A stretch of 33,870 bases of DNA from Syntrophobacterales bacterium (lineage in GTDB: Bacteria; Desulfobacterota; Desulfobaccia; Desulfobaccales; 0-14-0-80-60-11), in NCBI GenBank assembly GCA_023229795.1, contig JALNYP010000040.1, forward strand, positions 1 to 33,870. The letters are read 5' to 3'. The notes below the pieces were generated by a model. It saw only the letters and a program-made list of their open reading frames with translations. It was not told where the DNA came from and did not search any database. Shown here piece by piece: positions 23,930-32,671 of the stretch. The position numbers were made by a program, and so were the translations under genes. Position 1 is the stretch's first letter. Every line of letters begins with the position of its first letter.

Positions 23930-24011
23930 CACCAGTTCTTAAGAGTTTGGGGTGGGGGAAGACCTCTGAGTCCTAGCTCATTGCACAGAGTTCCTATTAA
24001 AATAATCATTG

Positions 24012-25226
24012 TCATCTATATTGAAACTCGTTTAGAAATTTTTTATTACTTTCTTCGCGAGATTTCAATTCTTCTATCTTATTGTATATATTATTAATAT
24101 TCTCTTGAATACTATTAAAATCCCTCTTTAAATAACGATAACGATTTGTAAGTTCATTAGTTTCATTCTCCATTTCATAGGATTCTGATAATCTCGATTC
24201 ATGCATTTTCTTAACTATAGATGTTATTTCATTTTGAATAGCAGACATATGCTCTTCGTATACATCTCGCTCTTGATATAACTTAATAATTTCGAGGTCA
24301 TTTTTAATATTTTTATCTTGATATAATTTTGTAATAAATTTTAATGAATCAATAATATCCGTTTCCCTTAATTCCCTTACTTCATTTATCGCCTTCTCTT
24401 CTACATGCTGCTTTAAATATTGTCTAGCGTATTCCATAAACTGGTATGAGCTGTATATATATAAATCTTGATTAGTTTTTAAGTGGAATTCCTCAATGAG
24501 TTCAGGCCGCGGCCCTATTGTTCTACCTTTGAATATCCACCACCAGTCTTCTTTGGTTTCATCAGTTATGAATATAAATGGTTTTTGCAATTCTATCGAT
24601 TTATCGATTAATTGAAACCATAGGATTAAATCACCGTATTTATTTTCCCCCTTTTTCCTTTCAGAATCTGAATAACCAGGGGGAATACATTTTTCATAAC
24701 GTTTTTGCCCTTCATCATAGATATCTTTGAGCCTTTTAAAATTATAAGCTCCGCCTACTTTCCCATTAAAAATATCTGTTATTCTATCTCTTAAGATATC
24801 AAAACCAATAAGATCAGGATGTTTTTCCCCCTGGGTTTTTAATTCTTCTGTGATTTTTGAAAAAAGGGCTTTTGTTTTATCTATTAGAGGTTTTACTTCT
24901 ATAAAAGGGTGTTTTAAATAATTATTAAGATACGATTCCATATTATTTTGAATCTGAGTGATATTATTTATTATATCACTATAAGCATTTTGTTGCTTTT
25001 GAATAACTTCTAATCTATTTACCTGATACTCTATGCCCACTTGAAAAGGAAGCCATAACCGATCAGATATTTTGTCAAGTATATCTAAGAGGTCGGCACA
25101 TGTTTTGGTAGAATAACGATATAAATTTAAAAGAACATTAGCATCAAATGAAAAAATACAATTATCCCACAAAATAGAAAAATCAAAATCACTTGGACGA
25201 TAATATCCTATAAAATTATTTTTCAT
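24012..25226 (-). CDS. PIN-like domain protein (PIN_8/DUF4935-type), putative defence nuclease
   Basis: A 404-residue soluble protein. The N-terminal half fits the PIN-like PF18476 family: FSFDANVLLNLYRYS near residue 26 (first acidic site), DILRDRITDIFNGKVGGAY, the IPPGYSD..K.G.NKYGDLILW segment with the second acidic site, FITDETKEDWWW, and GPRPELIEEF. The C-terminal 120 residues are Glu/Lys/Asn-rich with heptad character and probably form a coiled coil. Proteins of this family are often found among phage-defence genes; the activity here is inferred to be RNA cleavage. Composition is strikingly AT-rich (10 G/C of 60 in 24061-24120), unlike every neighbour, so transfer is likely. AGGTGA precedes the ATG. 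It lies 51 bases after proB on the same strand and could be read through from it. Confidence 0.78.
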   Translation of the reverse strand: MKNNFIGYYRPSDFDFSILWDNCIFSFDANVLLNLYRYSTKTCADLLDILDKISDRLWLPFQVGIEYQVNRLEVIQKQQNAYSDIINNITQIQNNMESYLNNYLKHPFIEVKPLIDKTKALFSKITEELKTQGEKHPDLIGFDILRDRITDIFNGKVGGAYNFKRLKDIYDEGQKRYEKCIPPGYSDSERKKGENKYGDLILWFQLIDKSIELQKPFIFITDETKEDWWWIFKGRTIGPRPELIEEFHLKTNQDLYIYSSYQFMEYARQYLKQHVEEKAINEVRELRETDIIDSLKFITKLYQDKNIKNDLEIIKLYQERDVYEEHMSAIQNEITSIVKKMHESRLSESYEMENETNELTNRYRYLKRDFNSIQENINNIYNKIEELKSREESNKKFLNEFQYR

Positions 25227-25277
25227 GGCGTCACCTATGTTAAGGAAGATTAATATATATAATAATTAATTTTATGA

Positions 25278-26423
25278 TCACACCTCCGGAAATATCACCA
25301 AATTATCCCGATGAATAACCTCGTCGTAGTCCTGGGGGCCGCCCAAGGCCTGGGCGATTTCCTGGGATTGGCGGCCTTTGATGCGGCCGATTTCCCGGGC
25401 CGTGTAGTTGGTGAGGCCCACCGCGAAGGGTTTGCCGTCCGGGTCCATGAGGTGCACCGCGGCCCCCTTGCCGAAGCCCCCGAAGACTTCGAGGATGCCG
25501 GCGGGCAGCAGGCTCTTATGGCGTTGGATCAGGGCCTCCCTGGCCCCGTAGTCCACCAGGATGGCGCCCTTGGGGGTGACGTTGTAGGCCAGCCAGTACT
25601 GGCGGCTGGTGAGTTTCTGGGCCTGGGGCAGAAACAGGGTGCCCACTTCCTCGGCCGCGAAGATCCGGCCCAGGATGCCCGGCGTCAGACCGTTGGCGAT
25701 GAGGGTGGGCAGGCCCGCGGCCCCGGCCTTCTTGGCGGCCTGCACCTTGCTCAACATCCCGCCCCGGCCCAAAGCGCCGGCCTTCTTGCCCGCGGCCTTC
25801 TCCACACCCGCGTTGATGGTTTCCACCAGTTTCAGGAGACGGGCGTCGGGGTATTCCCGGGGGTCTCTATCGAAGAGGCCCTCGATGTCGGTGAGGAGAA
25901 TGAGCAGGTCGGCCCCCACCAGGTTGCAGATCAAGGCGGCCAGGTTGTCGTTGTCGCCGAACTTGAGCTCGTCGGTGGCCACGGTGTCGTTTTCGTTGAT
26001 GATGGGCACCACCTGCCACTGGAGCAGGGTAAAGAGGGTGTTGCGGGCGTTCAGGAAGCGGTGGCGGGACTCCAGGTCGTCATGGGTCAGCAGGATCTGG
26101 GCCACCTTGAGGCCGAATTCGGCAAAGGCCTCTTCGTAAGTGAGAATCAGGGCGCTTTGCCCGGCCGCGGCCACGGCCTGGGCCTGGGGGATGCCGGTGG
26201 GGCGGGAGGTGAGCCCCAGCTTGCGGCAGCCCGCGGCAATGGCCCCGGAGGAGACCAGGATGAATTCCCGCTCCCCGGAGATCAGGCGGCCGATCTCGCC
26301 CACCAACCGCTGGATCAGGGGCAGGTTAAGCCCGTCGGGCGCGGTAAGGACCGCGCTCCCCAGCTTGAGGACGACCCGTTTGGCTTTAGTCAGGTATTGC
26401 TGTCGTAGGGGATGCATGGCCAT
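25278..26423 (-). CDS. proB: Glutamate 5-kinase
   Basis: A 381-residue protein, the full two-domain length. It phosphorylates glutamate to gamma-glutamyl phosphate, the first step of proline synthesis. The amino-acid kinase domain (residues 12-265) shows VVLKLGSAVLT, FILVSSGAIAAG, INENDTVATDELKFGDND and LLTDIEGLFDRDP. The C-terminal PUA domain (about 285-375) begins after QKLTSRQYWLAYNV and contains GAREALIQRHKSLLPAGI. The first ATG at 26423 and the third codon ATG are both possible starts. It is the last gene of the rplU-rpmA-obgE-proB set, 40 bases after obgE. proA is not in the window. Confidence 0.95.
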   Translation of the reverse strand: MAMHPLRQQYLTKAKRVVLKLGSAVLTAPDGLNLPLIQRLVGEIGRLISGEREFILVSSGAIAAGCRKLGLTSRPTGIPQAQAVAAAGQSALILTYEEAFAEFGLKVAQILLTHDDLESRHRFLNARNTLFTLLQWQVVPIINENDTVATDELKFGDNDNLAALICNLVGADLLILLTDIEGLFDRDPREYPDARLLKLVETINAGVEKAAGKKAGALGRGGMLSKVQAAKKAGAAGLPTLIANGLTPGILGRIFAAEEVGTLFLPQAQKLTSRQYWLAYNVTPKGAILVDYGAREALIQRHKSLLPAGILEVFGGFGKGAAVHLMDPDGKPFAVGLTNYTAREIGRIKGRQSQEIAQALGGPQDYDEVIHRDNLVIFPEV

Positions 26424-26463
26424 GGTGCCTGGGGTCTCGTCGCGCCACCTTGATGACCAATAA

Positions 26464-27483
26464 TTAGATGGGCTCGGGCTTTACCGCAAATTCTGCCCAG
26501 ATGGCCTCCCGCAAGGGGGCCAGGCCCTCGCCGATGGCGGCGGACACGGTAAACACCCGCCAGCCGGCCTCTGCATAGGCCCGGATGACCCGGTCCCGGG
26601 GAAAGTCCGGCGCCAATAAGTCAATCTTATTTAACGCCACCAGGCGGGGTTTGTCCAGCAAAGAGGGATCGAAGGCGCGCATTTCTTCTTCCAGCATGTT
26701 AAGCGGCCCCAGGGGGTCGGCCGGATCGACCTGGCTTAAGTCGATGACCTGGATAAGCAGCCGGGTGCGCGTCAGGTGCCGCAGGAAGCGGTGGCCCAGG
26801 CCTTTGCCCAGGTGGGCCCCAACGATGAGACCGGGGATTTCGGCCAGGATCAGGGGCTCGCGGTCGGCTTCCGGGCCCATGACGCCCAATTGCGGGGTCA
26901 AGGTGGTGAAGGGAAAGGCCCCCACCCGGGCCCGGGACGCGGTCATGGCCTTGAGCAGGGTGGTTTTGCCGGCGTTGGGGGCCCCCATGAGGCCGACGTC
27001 GGCCAGGATCTGGAGCTCCAGGTGAATCAGGCGCTCCCGGCCCGGTTCGCCGGGTTGGGAAAAGCGGGGGGAACGCATCCGGGAGGAAGTGAAGTGGGCG
27101 TTGCCCTTGCCGCCCCGGCCGCCTTTGGCCAGGACGAAGCGCTCTCCCGGGGTCATGAGGTCTTTTAAGAACCTGCCGGTGTCGTTGTCGAAGACCCGGG
27201 TGCCCAGGGGCACGGGGATGGTGAGAGAGGCGCCGTTCTTGCCGTGGCGGTCCTGGCTCTGACCCCGGCGGCCGTTTTCGGCCGCGAAGACGCGGCGGCC
27301 GCGGAAGTGGCTTAAGGTGCGCAGGTTGGGGGAGACTTCGAGGATGATATCGCCGCCGGCGCCGCCGTCACCGCCGTCGGGTCGGCCCCGGGGCTGGAAG
27401 CGGGCCCGGAGGAAGCTGACAGAGCCCGGCCCGCCGTTGCCGGCCCGGACGGTGATATCGACTTCGTCGGGAAAGGACTTCAA
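26464..27483 (-). CDS. obgE: GTPase ObgE/CgtA
   Basis: A 339-residue protein. The N-terminal glycine-rich Obg fold (residues 1-157; GNGGPGSVSFLRARFQPRGRPDGGDGG reported by its core GGPGSVSFLR and PDGGDGG) is followed by the GTPase domain with G1 GAPNAGKTTLL, switch II, and G4 NKIDLL. It assists large ribosomal subunit assembly and growth control. There is no C-terminal OCT extension, as in many proteobacterial short forms. The start is a TTG at 27483 overlapping the rpmA stop as TTGA with no Shine-Dalgarno, so its translation probably depends on rpmA. The gene order rplU-rpmA-obgE is nearly universal. Confidence 0.95.
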   Translation of the reverse strand: MKSFPDEVDITVRAGNGGPGSVSFLRARFQPRGRPDGGDGGAGGDIILEVSPNLRTLSHFRGRRVFAAENGRRGQSQDRHGKNGASLTIPVPLGTRVFDNDTGRFLKDLMTPGERFVLAKGGRGGKGNAHFTSSRMRSPRFSQPGEPGRERLIHLELQILADVGLMGAPNAGKTTLLKAMTASRARVGAFPFTTLTPQLGVMGPEADREPLILAEIPGLIVGAHLGKGLGHRFLRHLTRTRLLIQVIDLSQVDPADPLGPLNMLEEEMRAFDPSLLDKPRLVALNKIDLLAPDFPRDRVIRAYAEAGWRVFTVSAAIGEGLAPLREAIWAEFAVKPEPI

Positions 27484-27737
27484 CTGGGTGGATAGACGCT
27501 GACCCGCTTGCGATCTTTGCCGAAGGCCTCGAATTTCACCACGCCGTCAATCTTGGTGAACAGGGTGAAATCGCGGCCCATGCCCACGTTGGTGCCCGGG
27601 TGGATGCGGGTGCCCACCTGCCGTACGAGGATGGTGCCCGCCTTTACGGCCTGGCCGGCAAATCTTTTGACGCCCCGGCGTTTGCCGGCGCTATCCCGGC
27701 CGTTGCGTGAGCTGCCGCCAGCTTTTTTATGTGCCAT
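27480..27737 (-). CDS. rpmA: 50S ribosomal protein L27
   Basis: An 85-residue protein of normal length, beginning MAHKKAGGSSRNGRDS, the conserved tail that reaches the peptidyl transferase centre. Further family features are GVKRFAGQ.V.AGTILVRQ.GT and HPG.NVG.G.D.TLF. No N-terminal extension needing protease cleavage is present. AGGAGAGC precedes the ATG. The stop overlaps the TTG start of obgE by two bases. The gene lies 73 bases after rplU. Confidence 0.97.
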   Translation of the reverse strand: MAHKKAGGSSRNGRDSAGKRRGVKRFAGQAVKAGTILVRQVGTRIHPGTNVGMGRDFTLFTKIDGVVKFEAFGKDRKRVSVYPPS

Positions 27738-27810
27738 GGTTGCTCTCCTGCGTCACCCGGTCCCGCCGCGCCCTCGGGCTCGGCGGCCGGATGCCCTGAA
27801 TCTGGCTTAA

Positions 27811-28122
27811 TTATAAAATAATTTCGCTAATCTGCAAGGCGGTGAACATCTGGCGGTGGCCCTGTTTGCGCCGATAATTCTTCCGGCGTTTCTTTTTATA
27901 CACCAGGACCTTCTTGCCTTTGCCCTGGCGCACGATCTGGGTGCGCACGGTGGCGTTGGGCACCAGGGGCTGGCCGACCTGGACGGTCTCGCCGTCGGTC
28001 ACCATCAGCACCTGATCCAGAATCACTTCATCGCCGCGCTCGCCCGGAAGGCGCTCCACCCGGAGCACATCTCCGGGGGCGATGCGGTATTGTTTCCCGC
28101 CGGTTTGAATAATGGCGTACAC
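27811..28122 (-). CDS. rplU: 50S ribosomal protein L21
   Basis: A 103-residue protein, the same length as E. coli L21, with YAIIQTGGKQYRIAPGD at the start and KRRKNYRRKQGHRQ near the end for 23S rRNA binding. The start is a GTG at 28122, preceded by TTGGAGG at ideal spacing. An in-frame ATG at 28152 would extend the protein by ten residues, but it lies at the predicted transcription start and adds no family sequence. First gene of the rplU-rpmA-obgE-proB operon. Confidence 0.96.
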   Translation of the reverse strand: MYAIIQTGGKQYRIAPGDVLRVERLPGERGDEVILDQVLMVTDGETVQVGQPLVPNATVRTQIVRQGKGKKVLVYKKKRRKNYRRKQGHRQMFTALQISEIIL

Positions 28123-28155
28123 AGTGGCCTCCAAAATACGAACTTTAGCCATTCA

Positions 28156-28183
28156 ATTTTACAGCGTTTTGATATCTTGTCAA
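28156..28183 (-). promoter_or_regulatory. Predicted sigma-70-type promoter of the rplU operon
   Basis: On the minus strand a perfect TTGACA (28183-28178) is followed after 16 bases by TAAAAT (28161-28156). Transcription would start near 28149, giving a leader of about 27 bases that carries the TTGGAGG site. Confidence 0.68.
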
Positions 28184-28392
28184 CCCTTTCGCGTTTTGCA
28201 CCGGGAGAAAAGTGTCAATTACGGGTTCGGCGCCCCCGGCGTTTCCCGGGGGACTCCTGCACGCGGTGATTGACTCCCCGGCCCGCCCGCATTATTATGA
28301 CGTAAATTTAACTTTTTGCCATCGGACTTTTCGGCCTCCAGGCGGAAACAGCCGCGGCAATGGCGGGACGGCCTCTCAGCCACGGAGCAGAT

Positions 28393-30909
28393 ATGGACGG
28401 GTTACCGGCAAAAATTTCGGCCAAGGGCTACATAGTCATCCACGGCCACTTTTATCAACCTCCCCGGGAAAATCCCTGGATTGAGAAGATCGAGGTGGAG
28501 CCCAGCGCCAGCCCTTACCACGACTGGAATACCCGCATCACCGCGGAGTGCTATCGCCCCAACGGCGCGGCCCGGGTCTATGACGGCCAGGGACGCATAC
28601 TGGATATCGTCAACAATTACCAGCATCTGAGCTTCAATTTCGGGGCCACCCTCATCAGTTGGCTGGCGGAGCAGGCGCCGGACACCTATGCCAAGATCCT
28701 GGAGGCCGACGCCCGGAGCCAGGCGGCCCTGGGGTACGGCAACGCCATGGCCCAGGCCTACAGCCATCCCATCCTGCCGCTGGCCAACTCCCGGGACCGG
28801 GAAACCCAGGTGATCTGGGGGCTCCGGGACTTTGAACACCGGTTTAAGCGGGCCGCGACTGCCTTATGGCTGCCCGAGACCGCGGTGAATTATCCCACCC
28901 TGACCACCCTGGTGGACCACGGCATGAAGTATGTCCTTTTATCGCCCTACCAGGCCAAACGGGTGCGGCCGCTGACCGGCGGGGAGTGGACCGCGGCATC
29001 CGGCGGACTGGATACCACCCAGGCTTACCGCTGTTTTTTGCCGGAACCCGGCGGGGACCCGCGCCAGCGGCGCTTTATCGACGTCTTTTTCTATAACGGC
29101 GAAGTGGCCGCGGATATCAGTTTCGGAGACCTGCTGATGGACAGCTACCGACTGGTAAACCGGCTGGTGGCCGGATTTTCCCCCGAGAAGAGCCGCCCCC
29201 AACTCCTGCACGTGGCCACTGACGGCGAAAATTACGGCCACCACAAGAAATTCGGAGAGTTGGCCCTGGCCCACGCCCTCACCCAGGTGCTGCCCCAGAA
29301 GGGTTTTCAGCTCACTAATTATGCCACGTTTCTGGAGCTGGCGCCGCCGAAGCTGGAGGTGGAAATTTCCCTGGGCCCCAAAGGCGAGGGCAGTTCCTGG
29401 AGCTGCGCCCACGGGGTGGGGCGCTGGAAGGAGAACTGCGGCTGCTCCACCGGGGGCCAGCCCACCTGGAACCAGCGCTGGCGGGCCCCGTTGCGGGAGT
29501 CGTTCGATTTTTTGAACAGCAAACTGGCGGACATCTTCGAGGCCGAGGGGCAGAAATATTTCCAGGACCCCTGGCAGGCCCGCAACGCCTACGTGGACGT
29601 CATTTCCGGCCGCGGTAACGGCGTGCTGAACGACTTTTTCGCCAAACAGGGGAAGTCCAATCTGAAGCAGGACGACCGGGTGGCGGCCCTGAAGCTCCTG
29701 GAGATGCAGCGCCACTCCCTGCTCATGTACGCCAGTTGCGGCTGGTTCTTTGCGGATATTGCGGGCCTCGAGGCCTTGCAGGTGATCAAGTATGCCGCCC
29801 GGGCCCTGCAGTTGGGCCAGGATTTTACCTCCGAACCCCTGGAGGCCCCTTTCCTGAAAATCCTGGAGCGGGCCGTGAGCAATAATCCCCAGGAGGGCAA
29901 CGGCCTCACCATTTACCAGAAGCGGATCAAACCGGCAGTGGTGGATTACCCCAAGGTGGCCAACCAGTGGGTGATTTCCTGGCTCAAGGACCGGGACCGC
30001 CAGTGCCCCAACCACATTTACCACTACCGCGCGGAGGCCATGGACCTAGAGGACAAGACCCAGGGGTCATTGATGGTGGCGGCCGGGCGGTTGCGCCTGA
30101 CTTCGGGCGTCACCCTGGAGAGCCGCACCCAATCGTTTTTCACGGCTTTTCTGGGGAGCTATCTCTACCGCACCCAGGTGCAAGCGCATCCCTCGCCCCG
30201 GGAGTTCCTCACCCTGCGGGAAGAACTTTTCCAGGTCCTGCAAGAGACCCCGGAAGACCTGATCCCCTTCATGGTGAAGCGTCTGGGCGCGACCTACTAC
30301 AGCATCCACGATGTGTTCCAGGATGAAAAACTCCAGGTCTTTCAGGACTTGCTGCGGGTGAACCAGGAAGAAGCGGTGGAACTGGTCAGCCATAGTTTTG
30401 AAGAATCCCGGGGCCTGCTCAAGGCCATGGCCGTTGAGGGTCTGCCCATGCCGCGCTTGTATCGCGCCCTGGGGGAGATCACCTTGAACCGGCGCCTGGT
30501 GGACTTGCTGCGCCAGATGGAGCCTGACCCCACTTCCATCTCCACTTCCGAAGAGATTATGGAAGTGATCCAGGATGCCCGGCTTATGGGGTTAAAGCTG
30601 GAGACCCATGAGGGGGCCAGGATTCTGGGGCGCATACTGCATCGGCATCTGGAGGATCTGAGCGAGGCCTTCCGGACGGAGAACGTGACCCGCCTCAACG
30701 ACTTTTTGAGTTATGTCAGCCGCATTCCCCTGACCCTGGAGCTCACCGAGGCCCAGAATTTTCTCTTTGCCTTGATGCAGGACCGTTTTCCCGCGGTGGC
30801 GGCCCGAGCCGCCAAAGATCCGAAGGCCCAGGCTCTGGCCAAGCAGTTGATCGCCCTGATGGAGACGGTGCAATTCAGCCCGGTGCGGTATCAGAAGTTG
30901 CTGGCGTGA
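28393..30909 (+). CDS. DUF3536 glycoside hydrolase family 57 protein
   Basis: An 838-residue protein. The N-terminal GH57 domain has motif 1 HGHFYQPPRENPW (His17, His19), the nucleophile motif WLPETAVN with Glu162, and motif 4 TDGENYGHHKKFGE with Asp277 as the likely acid/base. The C-terminal half is the helical DUF3536 region (about 330-838) with GRGNGVLNDFF and HSLLMYASCGWFFADIAGLE, the latter reported by its core YASCGWFF. GH57 enzymes act on alpha-glucans (amylases, branching enzymes, amylopullulanases); the DUF3536 subgroup is not well characterised. ATG 28393 is preceded by GGAG at good spacing; an upstream in-frame ATG at 28360 has no site. It has no signal peptide. It may belong to storage-glucan turnover along with glgA, 22 kb away. 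Confidence 0.88.
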   Translation: MDGLPAKISAKGYIVIHGHFYQPPRENPWIEKIEVEPSASPYHDWNTRITAECYRPNGAARVYDGQGRILDIVNNYQHLSFNFGATLISWLAEQAPDTYAKILEADARSQAALGYGNAMAQAYSHPILPLANSRDRETQVIWGLRDFEHRFKRAATALWLPETAVNYPTLTTLVDHGMKYVLLSPYQAKRVRPLTGGEWTAASGGLDTTQAYRCFLPEPGGDPRQRRFIDVFFYNGEVAADISFGDLLMDSYRLVNRLVAGFSPEKSRPQLLHVATDGENYGHHKKFGELALAHALTQVLPQKGFQLTNYATFLELAPPKLEVEISLGPKGEGSSWSCAHGVGRWKENCGCSTGGQPTWNQRWRAPLRESFDFLNSKLADIFEAEGQKYFQDPWQARNAYVDVISGRGNGVLNDFFAKQGKSNLKQDDRVAALKLLEMQRHSLLMYASCGWFFADIAGLEALQVIKYAARALQLGQDFTSEPLEAPFLKILERAVSNNPQEGNGLTIYQKRIKPAVVDYPKVANQWVISWLKDRDRQCPNHIYHYRAEAMDLEDKTQGSLMVAAGRLRLTSGVTLESRTQSFFTAFLGSYLYRTQVQAHPSPREFLTLREELFQVLQETPEDLIPFMVKRLGATYYSIHDVFQDEKLQVFQDLLRVNQEEAVELVSHSFEESRGLLKAMAVEGLPMPRLYRALGEITLNRRLVDLLRQMEPDPTSISTSEEIMEVIQDARLMGLKLETHEGARILGRILHRHLEDLSEAFRTENVTRLNDFLSYVSRIPLTLELTEAQNFLFALMQDRFPAVAARAAKDPKAQALAKQLIALMETVQFSPVRYQKLLA

Positions 30910-30944
30910 GGAGGAAGAAACGAGTCTTTCAGGTTCCTTCCCAA

Positions 30945-31020
30945 ACCCGTGAACAGGTGGCCTCTGGCCTATGGACGCCAGATATGACCATGCAGTTTTT
31001 TCACAGGCCGGAGGCCTGGG
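30945..31020. repeat. Degenerate CACAGGC/GCCTGTG hairpins
   Basis: A decayed copy around GGCC-TCT-GGCC (30959-30969) and a better one CACAGGCC-GGA-GGCCTGGG (31002-31020). They match the families at 23321 and 23909 and sit between the GH57 and GmhA-like genes. Confidence 0.65.
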
Positions 31021-31060
31021 CCACTGATATTGGGTTGCACCAAAAAGTTCAGGAGGGTCC

Positions 31061-31651
31061 ATGAGTCTTAACGCGCGGTTTCGGCAAGCCTTCGCCGAGT
31101 CCATTGAGCTCAAGCGCCGGGTGCTGGAAGGGCACGGAACATTGGTGGCCGAGGCCGCCCGGATGCTGGCAGGGGTCTTTCAGGCTGGCGGCCGGGTGCT
31201 GATTTTCGGGAACGGCGGTTCCGCCGCGGACGCCCAGCACTTGGCCGCAGAGTTCGTCAACCGGTTCCAGGTGGAGCGCCCGCCCCTGGCCGCCCTGGCC
31301 CTGACCACCGACACCTCGATTCTCACCGCGGTGGCCAACGACTATGATTTTCAAGAGGTCTTCGCCAAGCAGGTGCGGGCCCTGGGTAAGCCTGGGGACC
31401 TGGCCTGGGGCATCAGCACCAGCGGCAATTCCCCCAACGTGGCCGCGGCGCTGACCACGGCCCGAGAGTTGGGCCTCAAGACCCTGGCCCTGAGCGGCGG
31501 CGACGGCGGGCCGGTGGCCGCCGCGGCGGAAGCGGCCCTGGTCGTGCCCTCCCGCAACACCCCGCGCATCCAGGAGGTGCACATCACCCTGGGGCATGTG
31601 CTCTGCGATCTGGTGGATTTCCTGCTCTTCCCGGAGAAGTTCGAGGGGTAG
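31061..31651 (+). CDS. gmhA: Phosphoheptose isomerase-like SIS protein (GmhA/DiaA type)
   Basis: A 196-residue SIS-domain protein. GmhA converts sedoheptulose 7-phosphate to D-glycero-D-manno-heptose 7-phosphate for lipopolysaccharide core synthesis. FGNGGSAADAQHLAAEF provides the phosphate loop and the zinc His and Glu, STSGNSPNV is the second phosphate loop, and IQEVHITLGHVLCD carries the C-terminal Gln and His expected for the enzyme. DiaA, a DnaA-binding relative, has a similar sequence but usually lacks these ligands, so GmhA is preferred. CAGGAGGG lies just before the ATG. No other heptose gene is adjacent. Confidence 0.85.
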   Translation: MSLNARFRQAFAESIELKRRVLEGHGTLVAEAARMLAGVFQAGGRVLIFGNGGSAADAQHLAAEFVNRFQVERPPLAALALTTDTSILTAVANDYDFQEVFAKQVRALGKPGDLAWGISTSGNSPNVAAALTTARELGLKTLALSGGDGGPVAAAAEAALVVPSRNTPRIQEVHITLGHVLCDLVDFLLFPEKFEG

Positions 31652-31720
31652 CGCGTAGGGTGCGCACCACGCACCATTTGGGGGTTGTTCTCCATTTTCT
31701 CAGGAAACCCCGGAGGCCGG

Positions 31721-32671
31721 ATGAAAAAGCTCGAACCCCTTTCCCTGGACGGCATCAAGACTTACAATCTGTCTGAGCGGCATTCCAAGGTCAGCCAGCA
31801 GGACTTTGGCCGCCCCTTTCCGCCCGGGGGCCGCTTCCGGGACTTTGTGGACGGCCTGCCCCGGATTCTGGCGGGCCAGACCCTGCGGGAGGTGGCCGCG
31901 GCCTGGGTAACGGCCAGGCGCCAGGGGCGCCAGGTCTTCCTGGGCATGGGGGCCCACCCGATCAAGGTGGGTTTGAGCCCCATCCTCATCGACCTGTTGC
32001 GCCGGGGCCTGATCACCGGCATGGCCATGAACGGGGCCGGCATCATCCACGACGCCGAGGTGGCCATGGCGGGCCGCACCTCCGAAGACGTGGACGAGGT
32101 CCTGGGTTGCGGCCAGTTCGGCATGGCCCGGGAAACCGCGGAATTCTTGAACGAGGCCATTACCTGGGGGGCCGGGCAAGGGCTGGGGCTGGGAAAGGCA
32201 GTGGGCCAGCGGCTGCAAGAGAGCGCTTTTCCCTATAAGAATTTGAGCCTCCTGGCCGCGGCCGCGGCCCTGGAGACCCCCCTGACGGTGCACGTGGCAG
32301 TGGGTACCGACATCATCCACCTGCACCCGTCGGTGAACCCCGAAGCCCTGGGAGCCGCGACGCACCGGGATTTTCGCCTCTTTGCCGCCATGGTCAGCGA
32401 GCTCAACGACGGGGTCTTTATCAACCTGGGGTCCGCGGTGATCATCCCGGAGGTGTTCCTCAAGGCCATCACCCTGGCCCGCAACCTGGGCCATAAAGTT
32501 GCGCCCCTGACCACGGTGAACCTGGATTTCGTCCAACATTACCGCCCCCTCACCAACGTGGTGCGGCGGCCCACCGCCGGGGTGGGGCGGGGTTATGCGC
32601 TGACCGGCCACCATGAGCTGCTGTTGCCGCTCTTGGCTGCCCTGGTGACGGAAGAACTGGAGGAAGGATAA
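31721..32671 (+). CDS. Deoxyhypusine synthase-like protein of unknown function
   Basis: A 316-residue soluble protein. The stretch FLGMGAHPIKVGLSPILIDLL, reported by its parts FLGMGAHP and KVGLSPILIDLL, followed by GLITGMAMNGAGIIHDAEVAM parallels the NAD-binding fold of deoxyhypusine synthase-type proteins (FLG, then a helix, then NGA..IHD). Further conserved-looking parts are AVGTDIIHLHPS, FINLGSAVIIPEVF and NVVRRPT. I do not see the catalytic-Lys context of eukaryotic deoxyhypusine synthase near the C-terminus, and bacteria lack eIF5A, so the reaction must differ. The chosen ATG at 31721 has GGAGG at good spacing. It overlaps the next gene by one base (TAATG). The family assignment is moderate; the function is unknown. 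Confidence 0.55.
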   Translation: MKKLEPLSLDGIKTYNLSERHSKVSQQDFGRPFPPGGRFRDFVDGLPRILAGQTLREVAAAWVTARRQGRQVFLGMGAHPIKVGLSPILIDLLRRGLITGMAMNGAGIIHDAEVAMAGRTSEDVDEVLGCGQFGMARETAEFLNEAITWGAGQGLGLGKAVGQRLQESAFPYKNLSLLAAAAALETPLTVHVAVGTDIIHLHPSVNPEALGAATHRDFRLFAAMVSELNDGVFINLGSAVIIPEVFLKAITLARNLGHKVAPLTTVNLDFVQHYRPLTNVVRRPTAGVGRGYALTGHHELLLPLLAALVTEELEEG

